NCBI GenBank assembly: GCA_910586655.1
Contig: CAJUIR010000005.1
Location: 13,278 to 77,277, forward strand
Reading direction: 5' to 3'
DNA length: 64,000 nucleotides
DNA from: an uncultured Christensenellaceae bacterium
Lineage (GTDB): Bacteria > Bacillota > Clostridia > Christensenellales > Borkfalkiaceae
Position numbers and translations under genes: made by a program. Below the pieces are notes generated by a model. It ran no database searches. It was given only the letters and a program-made list of their open reading frames with translations, and was not told where the DNA came from. Positions 42,981-51,029 of this stretch are shown here, piece by piece (the first letter of the stretch is position 1; every line of letters starts with the position of its first letter).

Positions 42981-44465
42981 ATGGCAATCAATACGCAAAC
43001 GGAAACGTTCCGCGGATACGGAAAACGCGGAACGGTCAATGCACAGACGGCGGTGGAATGCCGGTTCGGACAGGAAGTGGGCACGGTGCTTTCCGTCCAT
43101 GCGGACGCCGTCCTCACGGGCGCGGAATCGGGAAACGGCGAAATCCGTTATTTCGGAAAAGCACATTTCTCGCTCGTCTATGAAGATGCGGAAAAGCACG
43201 TCTGCCGCGCGGAAAAAGGAGTGGAATTCACTGCCGTCGCCAAAGACGAAATTTGCTGTCCCGCGTTTACGGCGCGCGCAAAACTTACGGTGGAAAACGT
43301 ATCCGTCCGCCGCGAAGGGGCAAGCGTGTATCTCACTGCGCTGCTCGGCGCGGACATTTCGCTTTACGGGGAGCAGACGTTCGATTATCTTGCCGGAGGC
43401 GACCTCGTGTTAAAGCGCGAGCCTTCCAACGTTCTTTCGGCGCATCTCTGCGGCGGCGCGGCGGAAGCGGAAGACGAATTTGAAACGGAGTTCATCGGCG
43501 ACATTCTGCAACATGCCGAAACGGTCAATATCACCGATACGACCGTCAGTACCGGAACGCTGACGGTAGAAGGAGAAATCAATCTCGGAGTGCTTGCACT
43601 CAAAGGTTCCGATGCGCTTGCATCGTTTGAACGTCTTGTTCCGTTCCGGATCGAAATTCCCTGCGATGAAGCGCAGTACGGTTGCAGCGCAGAGGCGCGC
43701 GTTTCCATACTGAACGTATCCATTCACGCCGACGCGGACGAGGAGCGCGGCAAATGCAAAGTTCATGCGGAATTCACGCTTCAAGCCGAAGCGTGCGTTT
43801 ACGAGGAGATTGCGGTCGATACCGTATCGGACGCTTTCTCGCAGACCAATCAGGTCACGCTCGCTTATACGCAGACGGAGTGCGGCGGCATCGGAGAAAT
43901 GTCGCGCGTCACGGAACGGATCTCGGGCAGATGCGCTCTTTCTTCTCCCGTTGATTTTTCCGACGTGTTCCAAGCGGTCACGCTGCAACGCGCGGAGGCC
44001 AATCTCGTCAAGTCGGAAGACGGCGCGCACGTCGAAGGCGTTGCCATGGCGACGCTTCTCGTCCTCGGGACCGACGGCACGCACCGCGGCATCGAAATGA
44101 GCCTGCCTTTTTCCGTTCCCGTTCAGGCGGAGAACTGCTCGGTCAACGTTTTGGTGTGCGGCATGTCAGCGCGTCAGCGTCAGGAAGGGGAAATCGATGC
44201 GGAGGCAACTCTGAAAATCACGCTGTGCGAAAAGCGCATGCTGTCTTGTAAATTCGTATCCAACGTTGAGGAAGGCGCGGAATTGCCCGTCAACGATTGC
44301 GCGGTCAGCGTGTATATTCCGCGCGCAGGCGACGGACTTTGGGAACTTGCCAAAAGCCTCAATAAATCGCCCGAAGAAGTTTCGGCAAGCAATCCCGATA
44401 TCGAATTTCCCGTTCGCGAGGGACAGCGTGTGATCGTGTTCCGCAGGAAAACACTGAACGCGTAA
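42981..44465 (+). CDS. sipL: SPOCS (DUF3794) + LysM spore coat-anchoring protein, SipL-like
   Basis: A 494-residue protein with repeated SPOCS beta domains over residues ~1-430 (for example VECRFGQEVGTVLSVHADAV and segments RIEIPCDEAQYGCSAEARV, SLPFSVPVQAENCSVNV) and a C-terminal LysM domain (YIPRAGDGLWELAKSLNKS). This is the SipL architecture; in C. difficile SipL binds SpoIVA through its LysM domain and anchors the coat. The start at 42981 follows GGGGAGAGG; an in-frame ATG 48 nt earlier lies in the promoter. Confidence 0.88.
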   Translation: MAINTQTETFRGYGKRGTVNAQTAVECRFGQEVGTVLSVHADAVLTGAESGNGEIRYFGKAHFSLVYEDAEKHVCRAEKGVEFTAVAKDEICCPAFTARAKLTVENVSVRREGASVYLTALLGADISLYGEQTFDYLAGGDLVLKREPSNVLSAHLCGGAAEAEDEFETEFIGDILQHAETVNITDTTVSTGTLTVEGEINLGVLALKGSDALASFERLVPFRIEIPCDEAQYGCSAEARVSILNVSIHADADEERGKCKVHAEFTLQAEACVYEEIAVDTVSDAFSQTNQVTLAYTQTECGGIGEMSRVTERISGRCALSSPVDFSDVFQAVTLQRAEANLVKSEDGAHVEGVAMATLLVLGTDGTHRGIEMSLPFSVPVQAENCSVNVLVCGMSARQRQEGEIDAEATLKITLCEKRMLSCKFVSNVEEGAELPVNDCAVSVYIPRAGDGLWELAKSLNKSPEEVSASNPDIEFPVREGQRVIVFRRKTLNA

Positions 44466-44492
44466 CAGTTCAAATCAAACAAATAACGACAT

Positions 44493-44523
44493 AAAAACCG
44501 CCGCATTTTTGCGGCGGTTTTTT
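44493..44523 (+). terminator. terminator after sipL
   Basis: AAAAACCGCCGCA / TGCGGCGGTTTTT with a TTTT loop. Confidence 0.9.
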
Positions 44524-44533
44524 ATCGGATATC

Positions 44534-44562
44534 TTGCAAATTTTTCGGGACTGTGTTACAAT
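44534..44562 (+). promoter_or_regulatory. promoter of ispE, probably leaderless
   Basis: TTGCAA (44534-44539), 17 bp, TACAAT (44557-44562). The ATG at 44570 is at predicted +2, with no ribosome site. Confidence 0.72.
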
Positions 44563-44569
44563 AAACAAG

Positions 44570-45472
44570 ATGAATACGGCAAGAGTGAACGCCTATGCAA
44601 AACTCAATCTCACGTTAGATATCGTCGGCGCTGCGGAAGGGTATCATCAAATCGATTCTCTGGTGATTACGGTCGATTTGTCCGACCGCATCGTCGCTAA
44701 AAAACGGAAAGACGGTTTGGTGTCGGTTTCCATGCACGGAATGAAGAGCGAGTCCATTCCGCCCGAAGAAAACAACGCGCTCAGAGCGGGCGAAGCATTC
44801 GTAAAAAAATTCGGCACGTCGGGCGCCAACATAAAAATATTCAAAAACATTCCCGTGGGTGCGGGCATGGGCGGTTCCTCGGCGGACGCGGCGGGTGTCG
44901 TCAACGCCATGGCTGCGCTGTACGGCGTTACCGACAGTGCGGCGCTGAAAGAACTTGCCGACGGCTTGGGCAGCGACACGGGGTACCTCTTGTCGGGCGG
45001 CTTTGCACGGATGACGGGCAGGGGCGAGCAGGTCGTTAAATTTCCCCTGTTTCCCGAACTTTGGTTTTTGGTGCTGTGTCCGCAGGAAGGGGTGTCTACG
45101 TCGCAATGTTATTCGGCTTACGACGAATTGGGGATCAGTTGTTTTCCCCGAAGCGAACGCGTTCTCAAAGATCTGCTCGGCGGCAATCCCGAGTGGGCGG
45201 CGATGCAGTTCGGGAACGATTTGTACGAGGCGGCGGTTTCTCTAAATCCCGCCGTATCGGAAGCATTGCTTGCGCTCAGGCATTTCTCCCCCTTGGGGGC
45301 GGGCATGTCGGGATCGGGCAGCGCGTGCTATGCGCTGTTTCCGACGCGCGAACTCTGCGAATGGGCGCGCAGCAGGTATCGGGGAAAATGCCGCGCGTAT
45401 GTGGTGCGGAGCATCGACCCTGCGCAGAACCGTGTATTAAAAAATATTTATTCGATAGAAGGCGAGGAGTAA
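44570..45472 (+). CDS. ispE: 4-diphosphocytidyl-2-C-methyl-D-erythritol kinase
   Basis: A 300-residue GHMP kinase, fourth step of the MEP isoprenoid pathway (phosphorylation of CDP-methylerythritol). Motifs: NAYAKLNLTLDIVG at the N-terminus, the ATP loop PVGAGMGGSSADAAG (about residue 97) and LGAGMSGSGSACYALF near the end. The start at 44570 fits the family N-terminus; an upstream in-frame ATG at 44534 lies inside the promoter. It follows sipL/veg, matching the B. subtilis veg-ispE neighbourhood. It overlaps nothing but is only 2 nt from the next gene. Confidence 0.94.
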   Translation: MNTARVNAYAKLNLTLDIVGAAEGYHQIDSLVITVDLSDRIVAKKRKDGLVSVSMHGMKSESIPPEENNALRAGEAFVKKFGTSGANIKIFKNIPVGAGMGGSSADAAGVVNAMAALYGVTDSAALKELADGLGSDTGYLLSGGFARMTGRGEQVVKFPLFPELWFLVLCPQEGVSTSQCYSAYDELGISCFPRSERVLKDLLGGNPEWAAMQFGNDLYEAAVSLNPAVSEALLALRHFSPLGAGMSGSGSACYALFPTRELCEWARSRYRGKCRAYVVRSIDPAQNRVLKNIYSIEGEE

Positions 45473-45474
45473 CT

Positions 45475-46353
45475 ATGGAAGAGAGGATCATCGACAACGA
45501 ACGGGAAATCAAGATCAAGCGGAAACGCGGCGTGATCGACGCGCAGGACGCGCTTGCCGAAGACACGGAAGTGCAGGACGAAGAAGAGGAAGTCGTGCTG
45601 GAATTCCCCGACGGCGAATACGACGAGGATTTAGTGGGACTCACTCCCGCGCAACTCAAAGAAGAACTTGCCCGCCGCGAAAGAGCCAAGCGGGAAGCCT
45701 TGGACGCGCAGACGAAACTGATGGCGGAAGGCGAAGAAAAATTGCAAGAAAAGGCTTATGCGGACGCGGAGATTTTCTTTGCGCAAGCGCTCGTCTACGG
45801 CGAAAACGCGCAGGCGTCCGAACGTCTTTGGCGCGCGCGGACGCATGACTTTTCGGAGACGGAATCTTTTTACGAAAAAACGAACGCAGAAGAATTTGCA
45901 TTGCTTCCCGAAGACGTGCGCGGTTGCGTGCTCGATCGGATGAAGGAGCGGCTGCAAACCGAGCGCGTGGAATACGAAGCGGAAGCAACGCCTTTGAAGG
46001 AGGAAGTCGAATCGGCAATCGCGGCGCGGCGCGGACCCTTTCTTGCCAACAAGGCATATTATTTATTGCGGTTCCGCATCTGTCTGTTCGCGTTTGTTCT
46101 GTGTATCGTCGGAGCAGTGATCAGCGCAAGCATGATCTATTCCACGGAGGGGATGTTGCCCGTCTGGATCGCGATCGGCTTCGGCGCGGCGGCGCTCGTC
46201 TGTTTGGGACTGACCATCGCGTTTTTGCGGAAACTGTTCGAGGCACGCAGGCTGTGCGTACAAAACGACACGCTTTCTTCCACCGAAGAAGGCGCGCGGC
46301 TGGAATATCTGAACGGACGGTTGGAATGTCTGAACTTGGTTTTGGGCGAATAA
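45475..46353 (+). CDS. conserved-looking membrane protein of unknown function
   Basis: A 292-residue protein. Residues 1-60 are acidic and probably disordered; 60-190 are helical and charged, likely coiled coil (EELARRERAKREALDAQ); two membrane helices follow at about 205-228 and 235-258 (ICLFAFVLCIVGAVISASM; VWIAIGFGAAALVCLG), then a short cytoplasmic tail. No family recognised. GAGGAG 5 nt before the ATG; it starts 2 nt after ispE and should be co-translated with it. Confidence 0.7.
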   Translation: MEERIIDNEREIKIKRKRGVIDAQDALAEDTEVQDEEEEVVLEFPDGEYDEDLVGLTPAQLKEELARRERAKREALDAQTKLMAEGEEKLQEKAYADAEIFFAQALVYGENAQASERLWRARTHDFSETESFYEKTNAEEFALLPEDVRGCVLDRMKERLQTERVEYEAEATPLKEEVESAIAARRGPFLANKAYYLLRFRICLFAFVLCIVGAVISASMIYSTEGMLPVWIAIGFGAAALVCLGLTIAFLRKLFEARRLCVQNDTLSSTEEGARLEYLNGRLECLNLVLGE

Positions 46354-46364
46354 TCATCAAATAC

Positions 46365-46395
46365 AAAAGACGGCAAAATGCGCCGTCTTTTTTTG
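46365..46395 (+). terminator. terminator after the ispE operon
   Basis: AAAAGACGGC / GCCGTCTTTT followed by more T. Confidence 0.87.
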
Positions 46396-46442
46396 TCGAG
46401 TATGTACACCAAAAATGATGTAAAAAATTTTCAAAAAAGGTA

Positions 46443-46471
46443 TTTACTTATCAGTTTGTTTGCGGTATAAT
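46443..46471 (+). promoter_or_regulatory. promoter of the APH-like kinase gene
   Basis: TTTACT (46443-46448), 17 bp, TATAAT (46466-46471); AGGAGG at 46511-46516. Confidence 0.78.
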
Positions 46472-46525
46472 AAGCACGGAAAATCATTGCGGAATAATTC
46501 TCCGCGGATCAGGAGGAAAATCATT

Positions 46526-47266
46526 ATGCAACTTATTTACAAAAGTACGGAGAAAGAGTTTTACCGCGACGGAGACAAATTTATCAAAGTCTTCGGTGAA
46601 ACTTATTCCAAAGCGGGCGTTCTCAACGAAGCGCTCAATCAGGCGCGCGTAGAAGAGACCAATCTGAACGTTCCAAAAATTCAGGGCGTTTCGAACGTAG
46701 AAGGAAAGTGGGCGCTTGTGTACGATTACATCGAGGGCGAAACGTTGGAAGCGCTGCTTGCCAAACATCCCGATAAGACGGAACAGTACCTCGAATTCTT
46801 TGTCGATCTGCAAATTCAGATGAGTAAGGAAAAGTCGCCTTTGCTCGGACATCTGCGCGATAAAATGCACGCGAAGATTTCGGCGAGCGCGTATCCCGCG
46901 ACCGTCCGTTACGATTTGCACGTGCGGCTCGACGGGCTTCCCCGCCATATGAAACTTTGCCACGGCGATTATCAGCCCAGCAACGTGATCATCACCAAAG
47001 ACGGCACGCCGTATATTATCGACTGGGCGCACGCAACGCAGGGCAACGGATCGGCGGACGCGGCGCGCACGTATCTGTTGTTTAAGTTGAGCGGGAGAGA
47101 CGAGTATGCCGAAAAATATCTGTCCTTGTTCTGTAAGAAGACGGATACCGCAATTCAGTACGTGCAAAAAATTCTTCCTATCGTTGCGGCGTCGCAATCG
47201 GTAAAAAAGAAACCCGAAGAACAGGAATTCCTCAACAAATGGGTCAATGTCTGCGATTGGCAATAA
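46526..47266 (+). CDS. aminoglycoside phosphotransferase-fold kinase
   Basis: A 246-residue small-molecule kinase. The Brenner catalytic motif is LCHGDYQPSNVII (HGDxxxxN) with the metal-binding Asp in YIIDWAHAT; the N-lobe has KFIKVFGETYSK and a hinge-like ALVYDYIEGETLEALL. It belongs to the APH/choline-kinase fold. There is no resistance-type context, so it more likely phosphorylates a sugar, amino alcohol or other metabolite. Monocistronic with own promoter and terminator. The N-terminal extension to 46460 is rejected (no ribosome site). Confidence 0.82.
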   Translation: MQLIYKSTEKEFYRDGDKFIKVFGETYSKAGVLNEALNQARVEETNLNVPKIQGVSNVEGKWALVYDYIEGETLEALLAKHPDKTEQYLEFFVDLQIQMSKEKSPLLGHLRDKMHAKISASAYPATVRYDLHVRLDGLPRHMKLCHGDYQPSNVIITKDGTPYIIDWAHATQGNGSADAARTYLLFKLSGRDEYAEKYLSLFCKKTDTAIQYVQKILPIVAASQSVKKKPEEQEFLNKWVNVCDWQ

Positions 47267-47284
47267 TTATTACGAAACGAATGG

Positions 47285-47310
47285 AAACGGGCGGTTGCCC
47301 GTTTTTATTT
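47285..47310 (+). terminator. terminator after the kinase gene
   Basis: AAACGGGC / GCCCGTTT with GGTT loop, then TTATTTT; it directly abuts the next promoter. Confidence 0.82.
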
Positions 47311-47338
47311 TGACATTTTATTGTTTTGCCGTTATAAT
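47310..47338 (+). promoter_or_regulatory. perfect consensus promoter, leaderless mRNA
   Basis: TTGACA (47310-47315), 17 bp, TATAAT (47333-47338). The ATG at 47345 is exactly at the predicted +1. No ribosome site. Confidence 0.82.
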
Positions 47339-47344
47339 AGACGC

Positions 47345-48439
47345 ATGAACGTGTATCTCGACAACGCGGCGACCACGCCGCTCGATCCGGAAGTCTTTGA
47401 AAAAATGCTGCCGTATCTGACGGGCGAATTCGGCAATCCCGATTCCCTTCACGCATACGGAAGAAGCGCGGCTTATGCCGTCGGAGAAGCACGCGACAGA
47501 ATCGCACAGACGCTGGGGGTCAAACCTTCGGAAGTTTATTTTACATCGGGCGGAACGGAGGCGGATAACTGGGCGGTGCGGATGATGGGCGAGGGGGGCG
47601 CATGCGTTTCCGAGATTGAACACAGCGCCGTTCTGTCCGCGGCATCGATGCGCCGCGGCACCGTATACGCAAAGGCAAATCGTAGCGGAACCGTCACCGT
47701 AGAAAGTATCGAACGTACGCTGAATAAAGACACGGGGTTGGTTGCGGTGATGGCGGTCAACAACGAAACGGGATGTATCCAACCCGTGGAACAGATTTCT
47801 TCGCTGTGCAAACGGCGCGGAATTTTGCTGTTTTCCGATTGCGTGCAGGCGGCGGTTTCGCAGGATTTAAAACGGATTTGCTCTTTTACGGATGCAATCT
47901 CTCTTTCGGGACATAAAATTTACGGGCCCAAAGGCACGGGTGTGCTTGTCGTAAAAAAGGGCGTCAAACTTTCCGCGCTCATTGCAGGGGGAGAACAGGA
48001 ACGGGGGCTTCGCGGCGGCACGCTCAACGTAGCGGGCGCGGTGGGCTTTTCGTATGCGCTTGAAAAGGTACAGCGTGAACGGGCTGCGTTTTGCGAAAAG
48101 ACGAACGCTTTGCGCGAATTATTCGAGGGCGAACTGAAAGGCGCGCTCGGACACGGTATCGTGGTAGACGGCGAGAGGCGCGCGCCCAACGTTTCTCACA
48201 TCACGTTCGAAAGGGGCGGGAGCGCATTCTTGAACTTGCTCGATTTGCACGGCATCGCCTGTTCGGGCGGCGCGGCTTGCTCGGCGCACAGCGCGCTTCC
48301 GTCGCACGTCATGCTCGCCATGGGGCGTTCCGAGGCGGAAGCAAAAAGCGGCGTGCGTTTCTCTTTCGGCAAACAGACGACCGAAGAAGAAGTGCGCTTT
48401 GCCGTAAAAACAGTGATCGAATGCGTCGAAAAAATTTAA
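47345..48439 (+). CDS. cysteine desulfurase (NifS/IscS-like)
   Basis: A 364-residue PLP enzyme that delivers sulfur from cysteine. YLDNAATTPLDPEV is the N-terminal signature; the PLP-binding Lys is in SLSGHKIYGPKGTG; the flexible sulfur-carrying Cys loop is CSGGAACSAHSALPSHV. It is the length of group I IscS/NifS desulfurases, somewhat short at the C-terminus. No iscU, mnmA or thiI is adjacent, so its acceptor (Fe-S, tRNA thiolation or NAD enzyme maturation) is unknown. Expressed from a perfect consensus promoter, probably without a leader. Confidence 0.92.
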   Translation: MNVYLDNAATTPLDPEVFEKMLPYLTGEFGNPDSLHAYGRSAAYAVGEARDRIAQTLGVKPSEVYFTSGGTEADNWAVRMMGEGGACVSEIEHSAVLSAASMRRGTVYAKANRSGTVTVESIERTLNKDTGLVAVMAVNNETGCIQPVEQISSLCKRRGILLFSDCVQAAVSQDLKRICSFTDAISLSGHKIYGPKGTGVLVVKKGVKLSALIAGGEQERGLRGGTLNVAGAVGFSYALEKVQRERAAFCEKTNALRELFEGELKGALGHGIVVDGERRAPNVSHITFERGGSAFLNLLDLHGIACSGGAACSAHSALPSHVMLAMGRSEAEAKSGVRFSFGKQTTEEEVRFAVKTVIECVEKI

Positions 48440-48603
48440 TAACGATTTTCGCCTGTGTATGCGGCAAGATAATCGAACGAGCAATGTAACACGTCGCAGA
48501 ACTTGATAAATACCGGAACCTTCGGGAGAGCGTTGGATCGGAAATACCGTTGCAGCCTACGGAGCGTAATTCCTGTTTTATCGCAAAAATCTTCGTAACC
48601 CAT
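48436..48603 (-). CDS. short XRE-type HTH protein or remnant
   Basis: A 55-residue frame on the minus strand (start 48603, stop 48436): after MGYEDFCDKTGITLRRLQRY comes VFIKFCDVLHCSFDYLAAYTG, which matches the second half of Cro/CI HTH domains (recognition helix plus the LADFFNVSLDYLLG-like helix). The first helix of the domain is missing, an in-frame stop lies 9 nt upstream, and the ribosome site AGAGG is almost at the ATG. It overlaps the end of the desulfurase gene by 4 nt. It is probably a remnant of a larger regulator. Confidence 0.4.
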   Translation of the reverse strand: MGYEDFCDKTGITLRRLQRYFRSNALPKVPVFIKFCDVLHCSFDYLAAYTGENRY

Positions 48604-48624
48604 TCCTCTTTATTGAAGTATAAA

Positions 48625-48650
48625 CCCTTCCTTTGCGGAAGGGCTTTTTT
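48625..48650 (+). terminator. terminator after the cysteine desulfurase
   Basis: CCCTTCC / GGAAGGG (48625-48643), loop TTTGC, then six T. Confidence 0.8.
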
Positions 48651-48711
48651 ATTACAGACAGCGTTATACGAATTTTTTCATGCTTCGCCTTTCTTCGACA
48701 CTGAAATTTTC

Positions 48712-48740
48712 TTCTAAACCGGAAAATTTCGGCATACATT
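48712..48740 (+). promoter_or_regulatory. sigma-E-like promoter of spoIVFAB
   Basis: TTCTAAA (48712-48718), 14 nt, CATACATT (48733-48740). The -10 matches CATACANT; the -35 is weaker. The spoIVF operon is a known sigma-E operon in B. subtilis. Confidence 0.55.
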
Positions 48741-48793
48741 ACAGTGAACCGCCGCAAAAGACGGCAAAAAAGACTGATTCAAGAGGTGTTGTT

Positions 48794-49537
48794 ATGAACG
48801 AAGAACTCAATTATGCCGAGATGCTGGAAATCCCCGTAGAAACGGTGACTGTAAACCGCAAAGAAAGAAAGCATCCCAAAGAAGCGGAAGCAGACGAAAC
48901 GCTCCGCGAACAACTTGTCGAGCAGGTCAACGATCGCGTAAGCGAAGAAGAAAACGATCCTGCCTATGCAGAGAGTAAGCCCATCGAGCGGGAAGAAACC
49001 CCTGTAAAAAATAAAAAGGGCTTGATCAGAAAACTGCTCATCGGCGAGTTCGTTGCAGTGTGCGCTCTGTGCGCAACCATCTTTTTGACCAATATCTTTA
49101 TGTCGAACAGCGCGATCAACACGTTCGTGCGCGGACTGTTCAACGGCAACGCATCCACTGCCGACGCGCGTACTTATTCCGACTTCACGCTCAATCCCGT
49201 CGTGAACGATTATACCGACGCGGAAATCACCGTGTCCAATACCGGCGTCATGTCCTTCACGGCAAAGTGCTCGGTGTATCCTCCCTGCGACGCGACGGTG
49301 ACTGCGGTCAACGGCAACGAAACGACAGGTTATACCATTTCTTTAAAACATTCCGATTCGTTTACTTCCATTATCAGCGGTATCAGTTCGGTGTTCTGTG
49401 CGGAAGGCGATAAAGTGAAACACAATATCCCCATTGCGCATTCCAACGGCGAAGGCTCCGTGCACGTCATGTTCTATTCGGGCGATACGCTTTTGAATTG
49501 CTATTCCGTAAACGAAGGCGAGATTGCTTGGAACTGA
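48794..49537 (+). CDS. SpoIVFA-like membrane protein with degenerate M23 domain
   Basis: A 247-residue protein. A charged N-terminal half (about 75 residues) leads to one membrane helix (LLIGEFVAVCALCATIFLTN), then an external domain whose order (ATVTAVNGNETTGYTISLKH ... GISSVFCAEGDKV ... NIPIAHS) follows LytM/M23 peptidases without the zinc-binding His/Asp residues. That is the SpoIVFA architecture, which holds and inhibits SpoIVFB. The ATG at 48794 follows AGAGGTG; an upstream in-frame start at 48680 precedes the sigma-E-like promoter. It is coupled to spoIVFB. Confidence 0.75.
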   Translation: MNEELNYAEMLEIPVETVTVNRKERKHPKEAEADETLREQLVEQVNDRVSEEENDPAYAESKPIEREETPVKNKKGLIRKLLIGEFVAVCALCATIFLTNIFMSNSAINTFVRGLFNGNASTADARTYSDFTLNPVVNDYTDAEITVSNTGVMSFTAKCSVYPPCDATVTAVNGNETTGYTISLKHSDSFTSIISGISSVFCAEGDKVKHNIPIAHSNGEGSVHVMFYSGDTLLNCYSVNEGEIAWN

Positions 49538-50364
49538 AACGGTTTCGGTTTCGGATCCACCCGCTCTTTCTTCTGACGGGAGTTCTCTCGGCGCTGTTCG
49601 GGCAACTTCTTCTCTTTCTGATGGCAACGATCGCCGCGGTCATGCACGAATGCGCGCACGCGTTCGCCGCACGCAGATACGGCTATTCCCTCGATACCGT
49701 CGTCCTCATGCCATACGGGGCGGTGGTCTCGGGGGATATTTCGGGAATCGGAAAAAAACAGGAACTTGCCGTTCTGTTGGCAGGACCTCTTGCCAACGGA
49801 CTTTGCGCGGTATTCTTTATCGCGCTCTGGTGGCTGTTCCCCGAAACGTACGCCTACACCGATTTCGCGGCATGGATTTCACTTTCGCTCTTTGCGGTGA
49901 ATTTGCTGCCCGCTTATCCGCTTGACGGCGGCAGGATTCTGCGTTTGCTGCTTGCGCCGCTTGGAGAGATCAAAGCGCGTCTGATCTGCCGCATCGTCAC
50001 CTTTTTGATCGCGGCGTGCGTTCTGGGGTATTTTGTCTACACCTGCTTTTCTGCGCCCGCGTTTACGGCGCTTGCATTTGCGCTGATGCTCGTATTCGGC
50101 ACGTTCGGCGGGGGCAGGTACGGAAGAATGGCGTTCTCGCGCGAAAAAAGTCTGCGCCGCGGCGTGGAAGAAAGGCGCGTCGTTATTTCGTCCGAATGCC
50201 CGATCAAAGACGCGTTAAGATATCTCAGCGAAGAGAAATACCTTATATTGGTGCTGTATGAAAACGGCGAATACCTGGGCGAACTTTCCGAAGAAGAATA
50301 TCTTGCCGCCGTTGAAAAAGAGGATTATGCCAAACCGCTCGGCGAGTGTCTGCCTCGGTTCTGA
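49528..50364 (+). CDS. spoIVFB: SpoIVFB-type intramembrane M50 metalloprotease
   Basis: A 278-residue membrane protease that, in the family, cleaves pro-sigma-K in the mother cell. The zinc site is MHECAHAFAARRYG (HExxH) and the third ligand region is NLLPAYPLDGGRIL. Six membrane segments are followed by a CBS-like C-terminal domain (about residues 205-265), as in B. subtilis. The start is uncertain: TTG at 49528 (AAGGCGAG upstream) overlaps the spoIVFA-like stop; TTG 49498 is also open. It is coupled to its regulator. Confidence 0.88.
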   Translation: MELKRFRFRIHPLFLLTGVLSALFGQLLLFLMATIAAVMHECAHAFAARRYGYSLDTVVLMPYGAVVSGDISGIGKKQELAVLLAGPLANGLCAVFFIALWWLFPETYAYTDFAAWISLSLFAVNLLPAYPLDGGRILRLLLAPLGEIKARLICRIVTFLIAACVLGYFVYTCFSAPAFTALAFALMLVFGTFGGGRYGRMAFSREKSLRRGVEERRVVISSECPIKDALRYLSEEKYLILVLYENGEYLGELSEEEYLAAVEKEDYAKPLGECLPRF

Positions 50365-50367
50365 GTC

Positions 50368-50398
50368 AAAAAACCGCTGCATTCAAGCAGCGGTTTTT
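50368..50398. terminator. terminator after spoIVFB
   Basis: AAAAAACCGCTGC / GCAGCGGTTTTT with a six-base loop; bidirectional A/T tracts, so it also serves the convergent gene. Confidence 0.88.
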
Positions 50399-50400
50399 GT

Positions 50401-50841
50401 TTACGCAATGATGGCTTTCCAATTTTTTTCAAACTGTTCTTCCGATTGCAGCAGTTCGCGCGCGAGTTGTTCGATTTCGTCGTCGCCCTCGCTGCTCATG
50501 TCGCCGAGCGAACTTTTCAGCGACGTGATCCCCATCACCGTTCCCTGCGTCATCATCTCCGCGATGTGCGCGCGGGAGTTGTCTTTGATGGTGTTCATCT
50601 TGATCGAACTCCACATCATCGCCTTTTTGATCGGACTGGGATTTTTCAGTTCGATATTTTTATCTTTGGCAAGGATCGACGCTTTCCCGCAGATTTTTTC
50701 GTATTCTTCGTGTTGACGCAGCAGTTCTTCTTTTACGTCGGAATCGTCCACTTCCGGAAGAATATTGCTGATAGACTGAATGGCAAGTTGACAGTTACGG
50801 TGTACTTCCGCAAGAATCTCTTCGCTTTTTTTAAGTTCCAT
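50401..50841 (-). CDS. helical-bundle protein of unknown function
   Basis: A 146-residue, entirely helical, acidic protein. The pattern of four amphipathic helices with conserved-looking Glu and His (for example HEEYEKICGKASILA and RAHIAEMMTQGTVMG) suggests a four-helix bundle, perhaps ferritin-like, but no clear metal ligand set can be assigned. AAGGAG 8 nt before the ATG at 50841 decides the start; the frame upstream to 51039 runs over the rplU promoter and leader. Confidence 0.65.
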   Translation of the reverse strand: MELKKSEEILAEVHRNCQLAIQSISNILPEVDDSDVKEELLRQHEEYEKICGKASILAKDKNIELKNPSPIKKAMMWSSIKMNTIKDNSRAHIAEMMTQGTVMGITSLKSSLGDMSSEGDDEIEQLARELLQSEEQFEKNWKAIIA

Positions 50842-50908
50842 ATCGGTATCTCCTTTCTTGCAGTATGCGAAAGTCGATAAAATATATGTAAAAACACATA
50901 AAAACCGC

Positions 50909-50937
50909 TTGACTTTTTTGTTTGTAAATGATAGATT
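50909..50937 (+). promoter_or_regulatory. promoter of the rplU-rpmA operon
   Basis: TTGACT (50909-50914), 17 bp, TAGATT (50932-50937). Confidence 0.75.
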
Positions 50938-50939
50938 AA

Positions 50940-51029
50940 ACCATGAGCCGCTAAGGACGGGCAAACAAGTATTCCCATCGGGGAATCGCCTAAGCAACTT
51001 GCGAGACCGGGAAGAGGAGGTAAAAACGA
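50940..51029 (+). ncRNA. probable ribosomal protein L21 leader
   Basis: The ~85-nt leader contains the hairpin ATTCCC-ATC-GGGGAAT (about 50971-50986) and flanking GC-rich segments, directly before rplU. Firmicutes rplU is known to carry an autoregulatory L21 leader RNA in this position. I match it by position and shape, not by a covariance model. Confidence 0.5.

Noticed and set aside
46526..47266. Antibiotic-resistance aminoglycoside phosphotransferase
   Set aside because: Only the general APH fold motifs are present; there is no mobile element or resistance context and the N-lobe does not match known resistance enzymes.
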